Origin: JBBSDP01 sp038240605
Lineage (GTDB): Bacteria; Planctomycetota; Phycisphaerae; Tepidisphaerales; Tepidisphaeraceae
Length of the DNA: 64,000 nt
Assembly (NCBI GenBank): GCA_038240605.1
Contig: JBBSDP010000022.1
Coordinates: forward strand, 11,995-75,994
Direction: 5' to 3'
Shown: positions 16,678 through 25,442 of the stretch, one piece after another
How positions within the stretch are numbered: position 1 is the first letter of the stretch
How the letters are laid out: every line of letters begins with the position of its first letter
Translations under genes and position numbers: made by a program
Notes under the pieces: model-generated
What the model was told of the DNA's origin: nothing
The model's input: the letters and a program-made list of their open reading frames with translations, nothing else
Databases searched by the model: none

Positions 16678-17346
16678 CTATCCCCGTTCCTTTTGCACCG
16701 GCTGCGTGGACGGCGCAACCGTCTGGAGCACGCGGTTCCGCCACGTCTGCGCCGCCTTGTCGGCATCGGAGTACTTCCCGCCTGCGATCTCCGCCGCCAG
16801 GGCCTCCGCCTGATGGGCCAACTCTTCCAGTTCGGAGAGCCGCTGGTCGATCAGCTTGGGCGTCGCATCGGCATCAAGGCCCGGCAGCGCCACTTTCCAT
16901 GCCGTGCCGACGCGCACGAGCCTGATGGGACGATCCTGGGCCCCGGGATAGCGGACCGTCGCCTGATCTGCGTCGATGACAACATCCGCCTTCTCGATCG
17001 CCGCCTGGTTCTGCGCCGGATCTGAATCGAGATCGCTGGTGACGGTCTTCGCCCCTTCCTCCCCGAAGGCCGCTTCAGCAGATTGATGAAGGCGGGCGTA
17101 AGCGGCGGCGTACCGCGCACGCCCCTCGACCATCCGCTTCTCCAGCGGAGATGACCAGAAGAGCAACCCTTCGATCGCTTTCGCGTTGCCCTCGCGGAGG
17201 GCCAGGTTGAGAAGCTTGAGCGCCCCCTTCGGCGTGGAGACGCCAGCGGTTACCGTCGTAGGTTTGGTTTGCGCCAGCAGCGTGGCTGCCGATGCGGCAA
17301 GGATCGCCACACAAACCAGCCAGCTCATTCGTGTGCTTGCGCCCAT
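16678..17346 (-). CDS. Exported protein of unknown function
   Basis: A 222-residue protein with an N-terminal signal peptide (SWLVCVAILAASAATLLAQ). The mature part has a helical segment beginning TPKGALKLLNLALREGNAKA, then a beta-rich region (ADVVIDADQATVRYPG, IRLVRVGTAWKVALPG) that looks like a small NTF2/lumazine-type sensor fold, and a helical end with a final APSTQPVQKERG. No catalytic motif is visible and I do not recognise a named family. It stands alone, convergent with the HTH gene. Confidence 0.65.
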   Translation of the reverse strand: MGASTRMSWLVCVAILAASAATLLAQTKPTTVTAGVSTPKGALKLLNLALREGNAKAIEGLLFWSSPLEKRMVEGRARYAAAYARLHQSAEAAFGEEGAKTVTSDLDSDPAQNQAAIEKADVVIDADQATVRYPGAQDRPIRLVRVGTAWKVALPGLDADATPKLIDQRLSELEELAHQAEALAAEIAGGKYSDADKAAQTWRNRVLQTVAPSTQPVQKERG

Positions 17347-17585
17347 GCCAATCCGTCCCGCGGCCTCCCCAAGCGCGCATCATAGCAACGACATCGACAT
17401 TTCCGAAGGTACACATTTTCACCACTCAGACGCAAAGAACGCGGGGAGGATGGAAGATGGAGGATTGAAGATGGAGTGGCGCGTCTCGATCTAACCTCAA
17501 TCGTCTATCTTCTCAGCGCCCCCTCGGCGTCTCAGGGGTGAATCTGCTTTACGTTTTCGCGCCCGCGCCTTAGCCTCTGCCGCGA

Positions 17586-18659
17586 ATGATCCGGGTGCTT
17601 CATTTGAGCGGCGTCGAGCCGGACTTGCAGACCGAGCGCAGCGCAACGGCACTGAGGTCGCTCGCCGGTCCGGAATTGCGGATCGAATCGCGCCGGATCG
17701 GCCGCGGGGGGGATTATCGCAATGCGGCGCTGGCCTTCCTCCGCCTCAGGCGAGATCGTTTCAAAGTGCTGCACGCTTGGGATGCGTCAGCCCTGGCTGT
17801 CGCCTCGCTCGCCGCCGGACAGGACGCCATCGTCTTTTCACCATCCGCTCCAAGCAGCAATCGCCGCGCGGGATGGCTTGGGATCGGGGCAAACCATCGG
17901 ACTCAGACCGTAGTCTGCGCCACGCCGGGCGAGCGACGCCTCATCATCTCCCGTGGCACGCCGGCCGATCAGTGTCATGTGATCGCGCCTGGCTTGGAGC
18001 ACTCGGCATCCGCGCCTTTGCGCGATAGCGCCCTTCGCGCTGCGCTCGGCGTCGGGGACGACGACCACCTCCTCCTCTGCCCCGGCGAATCCACTCTGAA
18101 CACAGACCATGAGTTGGCGGTCTGGACGGGTGCGATCCTCGAAGTGCTCGACCCCCGGCACAAGATATTACTCTGGGGACGCGGCCCACACGCCGCCAAG
18201 GCATTGCGACTCGCACATCGCCTTCGCCGTCCCAACGCAGGCTTGCACGCGGAAGCGATCCTCGGACGTCCGGTCGACTTTTCAGAGCTCGTCGGGATCG
18301 CCGATTTCGCGATCCTCACCGCGACGACGCCCGCCCCAGTCTTGCCGATCGCCATGTGCATGGCGGCCGGCTTGCCCATCGTCGGAATCGCCTGCCCATT
18401 CACGACAGACTTGTTGGAAGACCGGCGTCAGGCCGTACTCGCTCCGAAGCGCTCCGCCCGATTGCTCGCCCAACATCTGCTCGAGGTCCAGCAGGACACC
18501 ACGCTCCGGAGGACGATCGCGGACGGCGCGCGCCGGGCCGCGGCCAAACTCTTTTCGATGACGTCCTACTGCCAACGGTACGATGAGCTGTATCGACGCC
18601 TCGCCAAGTGGGAACCGACGTATCGATCTACAGACGTGTACCTCGCCGGCATCACGTAG
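17586..18659 (+). CDS. Glycosyltransferase family 4-like protein
   Basis: A 357-residue GT-B fold enzyme. The N-terminal Rossmann part (MIRVLHLSGVEPDLQTER, KVLHAWDASALAVASLAAGQ) lacks a signal peptide. The C-terminal part carries HLLLCPGESTLNTDHELAVW, KILLWGRGPHAAKALR and a sugar-nucleotide-binding region LPIAMCMAAGLPIVGIACPF then TTDLLEDRRQAVLAPK, in the place of the usual EX7E motif. Only part of the EX7E is kept, so the donor specificity is open. It is a single gene followed by the palindromic element at 18678-18736. Confidence 0.8.
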   Translation: MIRVLHLSGVEPDLQTERSATALRSLAGPELRIESRRIGRGGDYRNAALAFLRLRRDRFKVLHAWDASALAVASLAAGQDAIVFSPSAPSSNRRAGWLGIGANHRTQTVVCATPGERRLIISRGTPADQCHVIAPGLEHSASAPLRDSALRAALGVGDDDHLLLCPGESTLNTDHELAVWTGAILEVLDPRHKILLWGRGPHAAKALRLAHRLRRPNAGLHAEAILGRPVDFSELVGIADFAILTATTPAPVLPIAMCMAAGLPIVGIACPFTTDLLEDRRQAVLAPKRSARLLAQHLLEVQQDTTLRRTIADGARRAAAKLFSMTSYCQRYDELYRRLAKWEPTYRSTDVYLAGIT

Positions 18660-18677
18660 AGCCCAATCGACACACGA

Positions 18678-18736
18678 GTAGCACGGGCGCCTCGCCCGTG
18701 GAATGTGCTCAGACACGGGCGAGGCGCCCGTGCTAC
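18678..18736. repeat. Palindromic intergenic repeat, 23-bp perfect arms
   Basis: Arms GTAGCACGGGCGCCTCGCCC+GTG (18678-18700) and its exact reverse complement (18714-18736) flank 13 bases. The core GCACGGGCGCCTCGCCCGTG recurs in the element at 47224-47280 and in degraded form at 35151-35176. It lies between the convergent GT4 and ligA genes, where it could also terminate transcription on both strands. Confidence 0.8.
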
Positions 18737-18771
18737 GAAAATCACTGCCAATATTTTAAGTTGTTTGAGCG

Positions 18772-20805
18772 TCACGCCGAGCGAACCTTCTTCAGGAATT
18801 CCGCCTCGCTCAATACGGGGACCTTCAGCTCCTTCGCTTTGTCCAGCTTGCTGCCGGCGGACTCGCCGGCCACGACGAAATTGGTCTTCTTGCTCACACT
18901 GGCCGACGCTTTCCCGCCCAGACGGACGATCATCGCTTCGATCTCCGTACGGCCGAGCGTCGGCAGCGTGCCGGTCACCACCACTGTTTGGCCCGCGAGT
19001 GGCCGCGGCTCATTGGCTGTGGGTTTGGCGACGCTGGGGTTGATGCGCACCGACTTCAACTCCGAAACCGCATGCTGGCCCGCTCGGTTGTGGAAAAAGT
19101 CGTAGACGGATTCGGCGATCACCGGTCCGATCTCCATCACCTCCGAGAGTCCCGCCTGGCTCGCCGCCGCTAGCGCGTCCAGCGATCCGAAGTGCTGGGC
19201 AAGGACGTACGCCACTCGATTGCCAACGTGGCGAATGCCGATTCCGGCCAGTAGCCGGTCCAGGCCGCACGAACGGCTCTTCTCGATCGCCTCGAGAACG
19301 TTCTGCGCGCTCTTCTCCCCGAGTCGCTCCAGGCCGAGCAGCGCTTCCTTCTTGAGCCGGTAGAGGTCCGCAAAGGTCTTGACCAGGCCGGCTTCGGCGA
19401 GCGCATCGGCCAGCTTGTCCCCCACGTGTTCGATGTCCATCTGGTTGCGCCCGCAGAACCAGCGGAGCCGTTCGCGGAACTGCGCCGGGCAGTCGGGGTT
19501 GAGGCAGTAGATATATTTTGCGCCCTCTTCGCGCTCGACTTTCGCGCCGCAGCTTGGGCAGTGGGTCGGCGGCTCGACCGGTTTCGCGCCGCGCGGCCGT
19601 TTCTCCGGCACCGCCTGGCGCACATACGGAATGACCTCACCCGCCTTTTCGATCACGATCGTGTCACCGAGGTGCAGGTCGAGGCGGCGAATTTGATCGA
19701 GGTTGTGAAGCGTTGCGTTCTGAACCGTCGTCCCCGCCAGGAATACCGGCTCCATCCGCGCCACCGGCGTGAGCGTCCCGTTCTTTCCCACCTGCCAGTC
19801 CACTCCGCGCAACAGCGTCTGCATCTGCTCGGCCGCGTACTTGAACGCGATCACCCACCGAGGCGCTTTGCTGGTGACGCCGAGGCGCTGCCGCTGGTCA
19901 AACGAATCGACCTTCAGCACCATTCCGTCGGTCTGAAACGCCAACTTCCCGCGTGTTTCGTTGAACGCCTCGATGGTCGCGATCGCCTCGTCGATATTCT
20001 CGACGCGCTTCGTCTGCTCCGAGACCGGCAGGTGCAGGTCTTTGAGATATTGGATCCAATCCCAATAGCCATCGACCGGCAATGGTTTCACCTGCCCCAG
20101 GCCATGGCAGATGAAACGCAGCCGGCGGGAAGCCGTGATCTTCGGATCGAGCTGGCGAAGCGCGCCGGTCGTCAGGTTGCGCGGATTCTTGTAGACCTCT
20201 TCGCCCGCGGCCTCACGCTCCTTGTTAAGGCGCTGGAACTCGGCGTTGGTCATGTAAACCTCGCCGCGAACCTCGAGCACATCCGGGATCGCAGCCGTCC
20301 CCTCGCGTTTACGGCCATCGACAGGTTTGAGGCGAAGTGGGATCGAACTGATCGTCCGCGCATTGGGCGTCACATCATCGCCCCGGCGGCCATCGCCGCG
20401 CGTGGCCGCCAGCACCAGCAGGCCCTTCTCGTAACGAATCCCCAGCGACACCCCGTCCACCTTGGGCTCAAGCACGTACCGGACCGGCTCATCGCCGAGC
20501 ACGCGCCGTACGCGAGCATCGAAGGCGCGCACCTCCGCTTCGTCATAGGTGTTGTCGATGCTCATCATCGGCACGGCGTGCTCGACGGTCGCGAACGCGA
20601 CCGTCGGCTCACCGCCGACGCGCTGCGAAGGCGAATCGGGCGTGATCCATTCGGGGTGAGCTGTTTCGATCTCGATCAGCTCGCGCATCAGGCGGTCGTA
20701 TTCCTGGTCGCTCACCTCAGGCATGGCCAGGACGTAATAGAGGTGGTTGTGCCGGTCGAGCTCAACTTTCAGCCGTGCCAACTTCCGTTCCGCCGATTCG
20801 CTCAT
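18772..20805 (-). CDS. ligA: NAD+-dependent DNA ligase
   Basis: LigA seals nicks in duplex DNA using NAD+ in replication and repair. The 677-residue protein has the Ia domain (DRHNHLYYVLAMPEVSDQEY), the adenylation motif EPKVDGVS with Lys115, the motif GDGRRGDDVTPNART, an OB domain, a four-Cys zinc finger (CPSCGAKVE and YCLNPDCPAQFRER), HhH repeats (LERLGEKSAQN, GIGIRHVG) and a C-terminal BRCT domain (LAGQTVVVTGTLPTLGR). Length is typical. ATG 20805 is preferred; TTG 20889 in the same frame would overlap the upstream gene. It follows the alpha/beta hydrolase in the same direction. Confidence 0.97.
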   Translation of the reverse strand: MSESAERKLARLKVELDRHNHLYYVLAMPEVSDQEYDRLMRELIEIETAHPEWITPDSPSQRVGGEPTVAFATVEHAVPMMSIDNTYDEAEVRAFDARVRRVLGDEPVRYVLEPKVDGVSLGIRYEKGLLVLAATRGDGRRGDDVTPNARTISSIPLRLKPVDGRKREGTAAIPDVLEVRGEVYMTNAEFQRLNKEREAAGEEVYKNPRNLTTGALRQLDPKITASRRLRFICHGLGQVKPLPVDGYWDWIQYLKDLHLPVSEQTKRVENIDEAIATIEAFNETRGKLAFQTDGMVLKVDSFDQRQRLGVTSKAPRWVIAFKYAAEQMQTLLRGVDWQVGKNGTLTPVARMEPVFLAGTTVQNATLHNLDQIRRLDLHLGDTIVIEKAGEVIPYVRQAVPEKRPRGAKPVEPPTHCPSCGAKVEREEGAKYIYCLNPDCPAQFRERLRWFCGRNQMDIEHVGDKLADALAEAGLVKTFADLYRLKKEALLGLERLGEKSAQNVLEAIEKSRSCGLDRLLAGIGIRHVGNRVAYVLAQHFGSLDALAAASQAGLSEVMEIGPVIAESVYDFFHNRAGQHAVSELKSVRINPSVAKPTANEPRPLAGQTVVVTGTLPTLGRTEIEAMIVRLGGKASASVSKKTNFVVAGESAGSKLDKAKELKVPVLSEAEFLKKVRSA

Positions 20806-20866
20806 GGTCTGTTGTTCCCGGAGAAGGTGCTCCGCCCGCACTAGCAAAGAAATGCGTGCCTCAACG

Positions 20867-21964
20867 TCAGAATCCAAAGTGGTCCACAATCTTACCGCCG
20901 AGGTAATTGGCGGCCGTCTGCTGAATCTGCGGCAAATAGAGGATCGCGCCGTAGTGGCCGGTCGGAACCCAGAAGATCTGCGGGTTGCCGATCGCGTGGA
21001 AGAGCAGATCCGTCGTCTGGCGTGGGATCACTTCGTCATCGCTCCCGTTGATCATCAGGCAATGCGCCGGATCGATGCGCTCCGCGAAGTTCAACGGCTC
21101 GACGGGCGAAAGCATCTTTGCAAGCCCGTCGCGATCGATCCCATGTTCCTCCAGTCTTCGGGCCAAGCCGCGCGTTTCCCGGGTGTGGAATACGAGGGAC
21201 GCGAGATCGCCGCCGCTCAGGACGGGCAGTACGCGGTCGAACTGCCCATCCACACCCGCAGCCAGGACCGTCATGATCCCACCGAGGCTGACGCCGGTGA
21301 TGCCGATCTGATGGGCATCCACCTCCGCGCGCGAGGTGAGGATGGCCTTGGCCCGGCGAATGTCCATCACGGTCTGCCGCAGCGCATCGACGCTTCGCGT
21401 CGGGTCGGCGCTGAAGAACTGAATGTGCGTCTGGGCCGGCGGCCGACGGGGGCCGTAGTAGGCCATCGGGACGTATAGCGCCGCGACGCCATGCGCCGCC
21501 AGCGACCGCGCAAACGATCGGGCGATGATGGCCCGGCCATCGAGGATATCGAGAACGATCGCCGCCGGTTCCTTCGTGCCCGCGGCCACTCTGGGCACGT
21601 AGTATTCCGCCGGAACCGTATTGTTCTGTTTGAAGGGGCTATGAAACGGGGAGGGATATTCGACCCGATAGACGCGCGTCTCCTCGTTCTCTTCCAGAGG
21701 TTGAATGGAGTAGGTGAACTGCCGCACCGGCACATCGAACGCCGCTAGCCATTCCGCCATTTGCCCCGCTGCATTGCGCTTCGCCAACGGCTGATCCATC
21801 GCTGCCAGACGCTCCAGTGGCCCCGCCGGCTGGGTGCTGGGGGCAAAGACATCCGCGCTGATGCGGGTCTTCGCCAACGCCGTCGAACAAAAGCCCGACG
21901 CCAGGACGAGGAACACGAATAGGCCGGTTTTCGAAGATCGCATGTCGAACATCTTACCGTTCAC
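20867..21964 (-). CDS. Exported alpha/beta-hydrolase (acetyl-xylan-esterase/DLH-like)
   Basis: A 365-residue secreted esterase-like enzyme. A signal peptide (LFVFLVLASGFCSTALA) precedes an STQPAG tract, then an alpha/beta-hydrolase fold with the nucleophile elbow GVSLGG (about residue 220), the acid residue in NGSDDEVIP (about 310) and the His in TGHYG (about 335). The triad therefore appears complete. The substrate is unknown; the family includes carbohydrate esterases. The start used is GTG 21964, overlapping the UvrC-like stop (GTGA). ATG codons at 21952 and 21943 keep the signal peptide and are possible. Confidence 0.8.
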   Translation of the reverse strand: MNGKMFDMRSSKTGLFVFLVLASGFCSTALAKTRISADVFAPSTQPAGPLERLAAMDQPLAKRNAAGQMAEWLAAFDVPVRQFTYSIQPLEENEETRVYRVEYPSPFHSPFKQNNTVPAEYYVPRVAAGTKEPAAIVLDILDGRAIIARSFARSLAAHGVAALYVPMAYYGPRRPPAQTHIQFFSADPTRSVDALRQTVMDIRRAKAILTSRAEVDAHQIGITGVSLGGIMTVLAAGVDGQFDRVLPVLSGGDLASLVFHTRETRGLARRLEEHGIDRDGLAKMLSPVEPLNFAERIDPAHCLMINGSDDEVIPRQTTDLLFHAIGNPQIFWVPTGHYGAILYLPQIQQTAANYLGGKIVDHFGF

Positions 21965-23136
21965 GACTGAATGGATTGTAGCTCTTTTACGACGCCTTCA
22001 CCCTCCTGCTCCGGCTCACGCGTCTGCTTTCGCAGGTCGCGCCACGCCTTCGCCGCCGATCGTTCGTCGATGTCGCCGATGGGGAGGAAGACGCCGTGAC
22101 GGCTTTTCGCGGCGAAAAGGTGCTGTGCGACGATCCCGATCCGCTCGGCCCCAATTTCGTCCACTGGCGCATCGATTTGATCCGCCAGCCGTGACAGGAC
22201 GCAGCGCAAAAGGCCCGGGACATCGATCGAGTCCCGGATTGCGATCAGTCCAAGGACCTCCTCGATTCTGCCCGACGTGATCAGGAACGCCTTGGCCGTC
22301 TGTTCCCGCGGGCCGTGCTGAATGGTGAGAAACGTAAAGTCGCTCAATCGTCTCACGTGGCGAAACGGGCCCCGGCCAAGCTGACCGATCTTGTCGGAGA
22401 ACGACTTGATCTTCGCGGCCGATTCGAACCGCAGCTCAGCGGCGGCATCGCGCATGCGCTGTTCCTGGTCGCGCACCATGGGCGCGGGATCGATCAGCGT
22501 TTCCGCGCTCCACTGGATCATGCCGCGATACTGATCGATCGAGATCGATCCGTCGCACGGCGCGGGGCACTTGTGCATCTGCTTGTAGGCGCACGCCCGC
22601 GCGTCGGGCGCTTCAACGAGAATCGAGTAATAGCGGCACAGATCGAAGGCATCCTCAAGGTGTTGGATGAGCCGGGCGGCAACGTGCTTGTCTTCCACCG
22701 GGCCGAGGAGCAGTCCGCCCTTGCTCAGGTCGATCGTCTTCACGTAGCGCGGGAAACGCGTCTCGGGGTTGACGTGGATGAACCATGCCGGCCGGAAACC
22801 CACCATGCCGCGGTAGGTTTGCCGGAATACGGCCCGCGCTGCCTCGTAATAAATCCAATCGGCTTCGAATGCGCTATCGACCCGCCGCCAGTGAACGCGC
22901 CGTACCAGCTCGCGGTAATTCACGCGCTTGGAAAGGCCGATCGTCTCTTCGCCCCCAAGCCGTCGCTTCAGGCTCGCCCGCAGATTCTTCACGCACAGAA
23001 GTTGAACCGGCTGGTCATCGGCGTCGGCGAACAGGTAGACCCCCCAGCGTGCCGGCACAGACCGCAGGAACGCCTTAAAATCCCCCTGGGGATCGAAGTC
23101 GGCCGAGTGTGTGAACGTGGACGCCGATTCGTGCAT
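21961..23136 (-). CDS. UvrC-like protein without nuclease C-terminal half
   Basis: A 391-residue relative of the N-terminal half of excinuclease subunit UvrC. It retains a GIY-YIG-type start (WGVYLF) but the usual YVGKA is replaced by LLCVK, so the first catalytic site looks altered. A Cys region resembling the UvrC Fe-S site is kept (DLCRYY, ACAYKQMHKCPAPCDG), as is a UVR UvrB-binding helix (RMRDAAAELRFESAAKIKSF). The RNase-H-like endonuclease and (HhH)2 domains are absent; full UvrC is about 600 residues. A UvrB-binding or repair-modulating role is inferred. It overlaps the downstream hydrolase gene by four bases. Confidence 0.8.
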   Translation of the reverse strand: MHESASTFTHSADFDPQGDFKAFLRSVPARWGVYLFADADDQPVQLLCVKNLRASLKRRLGGEETIGLSKRVNYRELVRRVHWRRVDSAFEADWIYYEAARAVFRQTYRGMVGFRPAWFIHVNPETRFPRYVKTIDLSKGGLLLGPVEDKHVAARLIQHLEDAFDLCRYYSILVEAPDARACAYKQMHKCPAPCDGSISIDQYRGMIQWSAETLIDPAPMVRDQEQRMRDAAAELRFESAAKIKSFSDKIGQLGRGPFRHVRRLSDFTFLTIQHGPREQTAKAFLITSGRIEEVLGLIAIRDSIDVPGLLRCVLSRLADQIDAPVDEIGAERIGIVAQHLFAAKSRHGVFLPIGDIDERSAAKAWRDLRKQTREPEQEGEGVVKELQSIQS

Positions 23137-23170
23137 TTCAATCCCTATGGTAGGATGCCGCGCTCAAAAT

Positions 23171-23689
23171 ATGCCACGAGACGATTCCAAGCCACTGGTC
23201 GCGGTCATCATGGGAAGCAAGTCGGACTGGGAGACGATGCAGCACGCCGATGCGATGCTGACCCAGTTCGGGGTTCCCCACGAGTGCAAGGTCGTGTCCG
23301 CCCACCGCACGCCCGACCTCCTCGCCCGGTTTGCCTCGGGGGCAGAGGCGCGCGGCATCCAGGTGATCATCGCCGGTGCCGGAGGCGCCGCCCACCTGCC
23401 GGGAATGACGGCGGCACAGACGATTCTTCCGGTGCTGGGCGTGCCCGTGCAGAGCCATGCCCTGAGCGGCACCGATTCGCTGTTGTCGATCGTCCAGATG
23501 CCGGCCGGCGTACCCGTGGGTACGCTGTCGATCGGCAAGGCGGGCGCCACCAACGCCGCCCTGCTCGCCGTGGCGATCCTAGCCGGCTCCAGGCCTGAGC
23601 TGCGCGAGAGGCTGAGGAAGTTCCGCGCCGCCCAGACTGAAAAAGTGCTTGGGGAAGAACTTCCGCCGGCTCATTCCCCGCTGAACTGA
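23171..23689 (+). CDS. purE: 5-(carboxyamino)imidazole ribonucleotide mutase
   Basis: Class I PurE converts N5-CAIR to CAIR in de novo purine synthesis. The 172-residue protein shows VAVIMGSKSDWETM, the catalytic SAHRTPD loop, AGAGGAAHLPGM and VPVQSHALSGTDSLLSIVQM followed by PAGVPVGT, all conserved. ATG 23171 is taken as start because the conserved core begins eleven residues later. The frame is open to 23111, but those codons overlap the divergent UvrC-like gene. It precedes purK, which supplies its substrate, by 80 bases. Confidence 0.97.
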   Translation: MPRDDSKPLVAVIMGSKSDWETMQHADAMLTQFGVPHECKVVSAHRTPDLLARFASGAEARGIQVIIAGAGGAAHLPGMTAAQTILPVLGVPVQSHALSGTDSLLSIVQMPAGVPVGTLSIGKAGATNAALLAVAILAGSRPELRERLRKFRAAQTEKVLGEELPPAHSPLN

Positions 23690-23769
23690 GCAGCGGATCG
23701 GATACGCGTTGCGCGACGTGCGCGTGCGGCCTTTCGCGACTTCATTCGGGTTTGAACCTTTCCTTCGCA

Positions 23770-24927
23770 ATGTCCCACCGATCCATGTCACGTCCCGATC
23801 CGATCCTTCCCGGCGCAACGATCGGCGTGCTCGGCTCCGGCCAGCTCGGCCGGATGTTCACCATCGCGGCGCGGCGGATGGGGTATCGCGTGCACACGCT
23901 CTCGCCCGACAGCGACACGCCGACCGGACAGGTCGCTGACGAAGAAGTGACCGCCGCGTACGACGACCTTGAGGCCGTCCACCAGTTCGCGCGGCGCGTA
24001 CAGGTGGTCACGTTCGAGTTCGAGAACGTCCCCACGACAACCACCGAGGCCGCCGCTCGCCATGCCATCGTCCGCCCGGCAGGCACGGTGCTTCACGTAA
24101 CCCAGCATCGCCTGCGAGAGAAGACCTTCCTTTCCGAAATCGGCTTTCCGGTCACCCCCTTCCGCGTGGTCCGCAACATCGACGATCTGAAAGCGGCCAT
24201 CAACGCACTCGGCACGCCGGGCGTGCTCAAGACGGCGTCGTTCGGCTACGACGGGAAGGGGCAGCACACCGTGTGCTCGCTGGCGGACGCGCAGAATGCA
24301 ATCGCGGATTCGCCGAACGTCGAGCGGGTGTACGAGGCTTTTGTCGATTTCGAGCGGGAAGTCTCCGTCGTCGCGGCGCGTGGAGTGGATGGCTCATTCG
24401 CCCACTGGGGCTTGATCGATAACACGCACCGCAACCACATCCTCGACTTGTCGGTCTGCCCGGCGAACGTGCCTCCCGCCATCGAGGCCGAAGCCGTCGA
24501 GATCACACGGGGGATCCTTGAATCACTCGATGTGGTCGGCGTCCTGTGCGTGGAATTCTTCCTGACGCGGACTGGCCGTCTGCTGGTCAACGAGCTGGCG
24601 CCGCGGCCGCATAACTCCGGCCATCTCACGCTCGATGCTCACGTCACCAGTCAATTCGAACAGCAGTTGCGCGCCGTCTGCGGATTGCCACTGGGGATCA
24701 CCACCCGCCTCCGCCCCGCCGCCATGGCCAACCTGCTCGGCGACCTATGGGCCAACGGGACTCCCAACTGGTCCGCCGCCTGCGGAATTCCCAGTGTGAA
24801 GCTGCACCTCTACGGCAAATCCGAATCCCGCCCCGGCCGCAAGATGGGCCACCTCACCGCCCTGGCGGATGCCCCTCAAGCCGCCGCCTCTCTGGCCGTT
24901 GCTGCACGCGACGCGCTGAGCACCTAG
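23770..24927 (+). CDS. purK: 5-(carboxyamino)imidazole ribonucleotide synthase
   Basis: PurK carboxylates AIR with ATP and bicarbonate to N5-CAIR, the substrate of PurE encoded just upstream. The 385-residue ATP-grasp protein has GVLGSGQLGRMFTIAARRMG at the N-terminus, VVTFEFENVP, the ATP-binding LKTASFGYDGKGQ, the sequence YEAFVDFEREVSVVAARG, and the metal-binding end GRLLVNELAPRPHNSGHLTL. Start is uncertain: ATG 23770 is used, ATG 23785 also fits, and neither has a clear Shine-Dalgarno. The two genes form a purEK operon. Confidence 0.96.
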   Translation: MSHRSMSRPDPILPGATIGVLGSGQLGRMFTIAARRMGYRVHTLSPDSDTPTGQVADEEVTAAYDDLEAVHQFARRVQVVTFEFENVPTTTTEAAARHAIVRPAGTVLHVTQHRLREKTFLSEIGFPVTPFRVVRNIDDLKAAINALGTPGVLKTASFGYDGKGQHTVCSLADAQNAIADSPNVERVYEAFVDFEREVSVVAARGVDGSFAHWGLIDNTHRNHILDLSVCPANVPPAIEAEAVEITRGILESLDVVGVLCVEFFLTRTGRLLVNELAPRPHNSGHLTLDAHVTSQFEQQLRAVCGLPLGITTRLRPAAMANLLGDLWANGTPNWSAACGIPSVKLHLYGKSESRPGRKMGHLTALADAPQAAASLAVAARDALST

Positions 24928-24933
24928 TCTTCC

Positions 24934-25314
24934 TCAGGCGGGCAGCGAGTCGGCGAGGTGGTGGCTGATCTTTTGCTCCAGCACCGACCACTTCGTTTCG
25001 CCCTTGATGCAGAAATCCTGCGCGCCCAGGCGAAATGCTTCCTCCCGGTAGGAGGGTTCCTCGGCGGCGGTGTAGATCAGCACGGGAAGCGACCGAAGGC
25101 GGGGGTCGGACCGCAGCGCCCGCAGCACCTCGAGCCCGGTCATGCCCGGCATCATCACGTCGAGCAGGACGAGGTCGGGCGGCGACTCGAAGATGGATCT
25201 AAGGGCGCGAGCTCCAGAATCGAAACAGATGCCGATGTGGCCACTGATCCGCAACAGGCGCTGTAGCGCGGTTGCGGTCGTCTCATGATCATCAACGATC
25301 AATACAGTGGCCAT
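24934..25314 (-). CDS. Single-domain response regulator
   Basis: A 126-residue CheY-like receiver with no output domain. ATVLIVDDHETTATALQRLL carries the acidic pair, LVLLDVMMPGMTGLEVL contains the phospho-accepting Asp, VLIYTAAEE the Thr, and DFCIKGETK the Lys. ATG 25314 is used because the receiver begins immediately after it. Its kinase is not encoded next to it; the damaged hybrid kinase at 49569-50742 is the only other two-component gene here. It is convergent with purK, the two ends being six bases apart. Confidence 0.9.
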   Translation of the reverse strand: MATVLIVDDHETTATALQRLLRISGHIGICFDSGARALRSIFESPPDLVLLDVMMPGMTGLEVLRALRSDPRLRSLPVLIYTAAEEPSYREEAFRLGAQDFCIKGETKWSVLEQKISHHLADSLPA

Positions 25315-25442
25315 ATGAGCATTCAATTCACGACTGCTGAAATGCCGACGAGTCTGCACGGCCGGCCGATGGGAATGATAGACAGCCGTCCACGGGAAGA
25401 ATACCTTCGAAATCGGGTAATGGAGGAGGTCGAAAGAAAAAA

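Noticed and set aside
17453..17476. Direct repeat GAAGATGGAG, two copies, as a regulatory array
   Set aside because: Only two 10-base copies in a purine-rich stretch; too weak to call.
19426..20844. 472-codon plus-strand frame opposite ligA
   Set aside because: ligA is complete and conserved on the minus strand; the opposing frame is a GC-codon shadow.
22315..23598. 427-codon plus-strand frame across the UvrC-like gene and purE
   Set aside because: It crosses two well-supported genes in other frames and contains no family motif.
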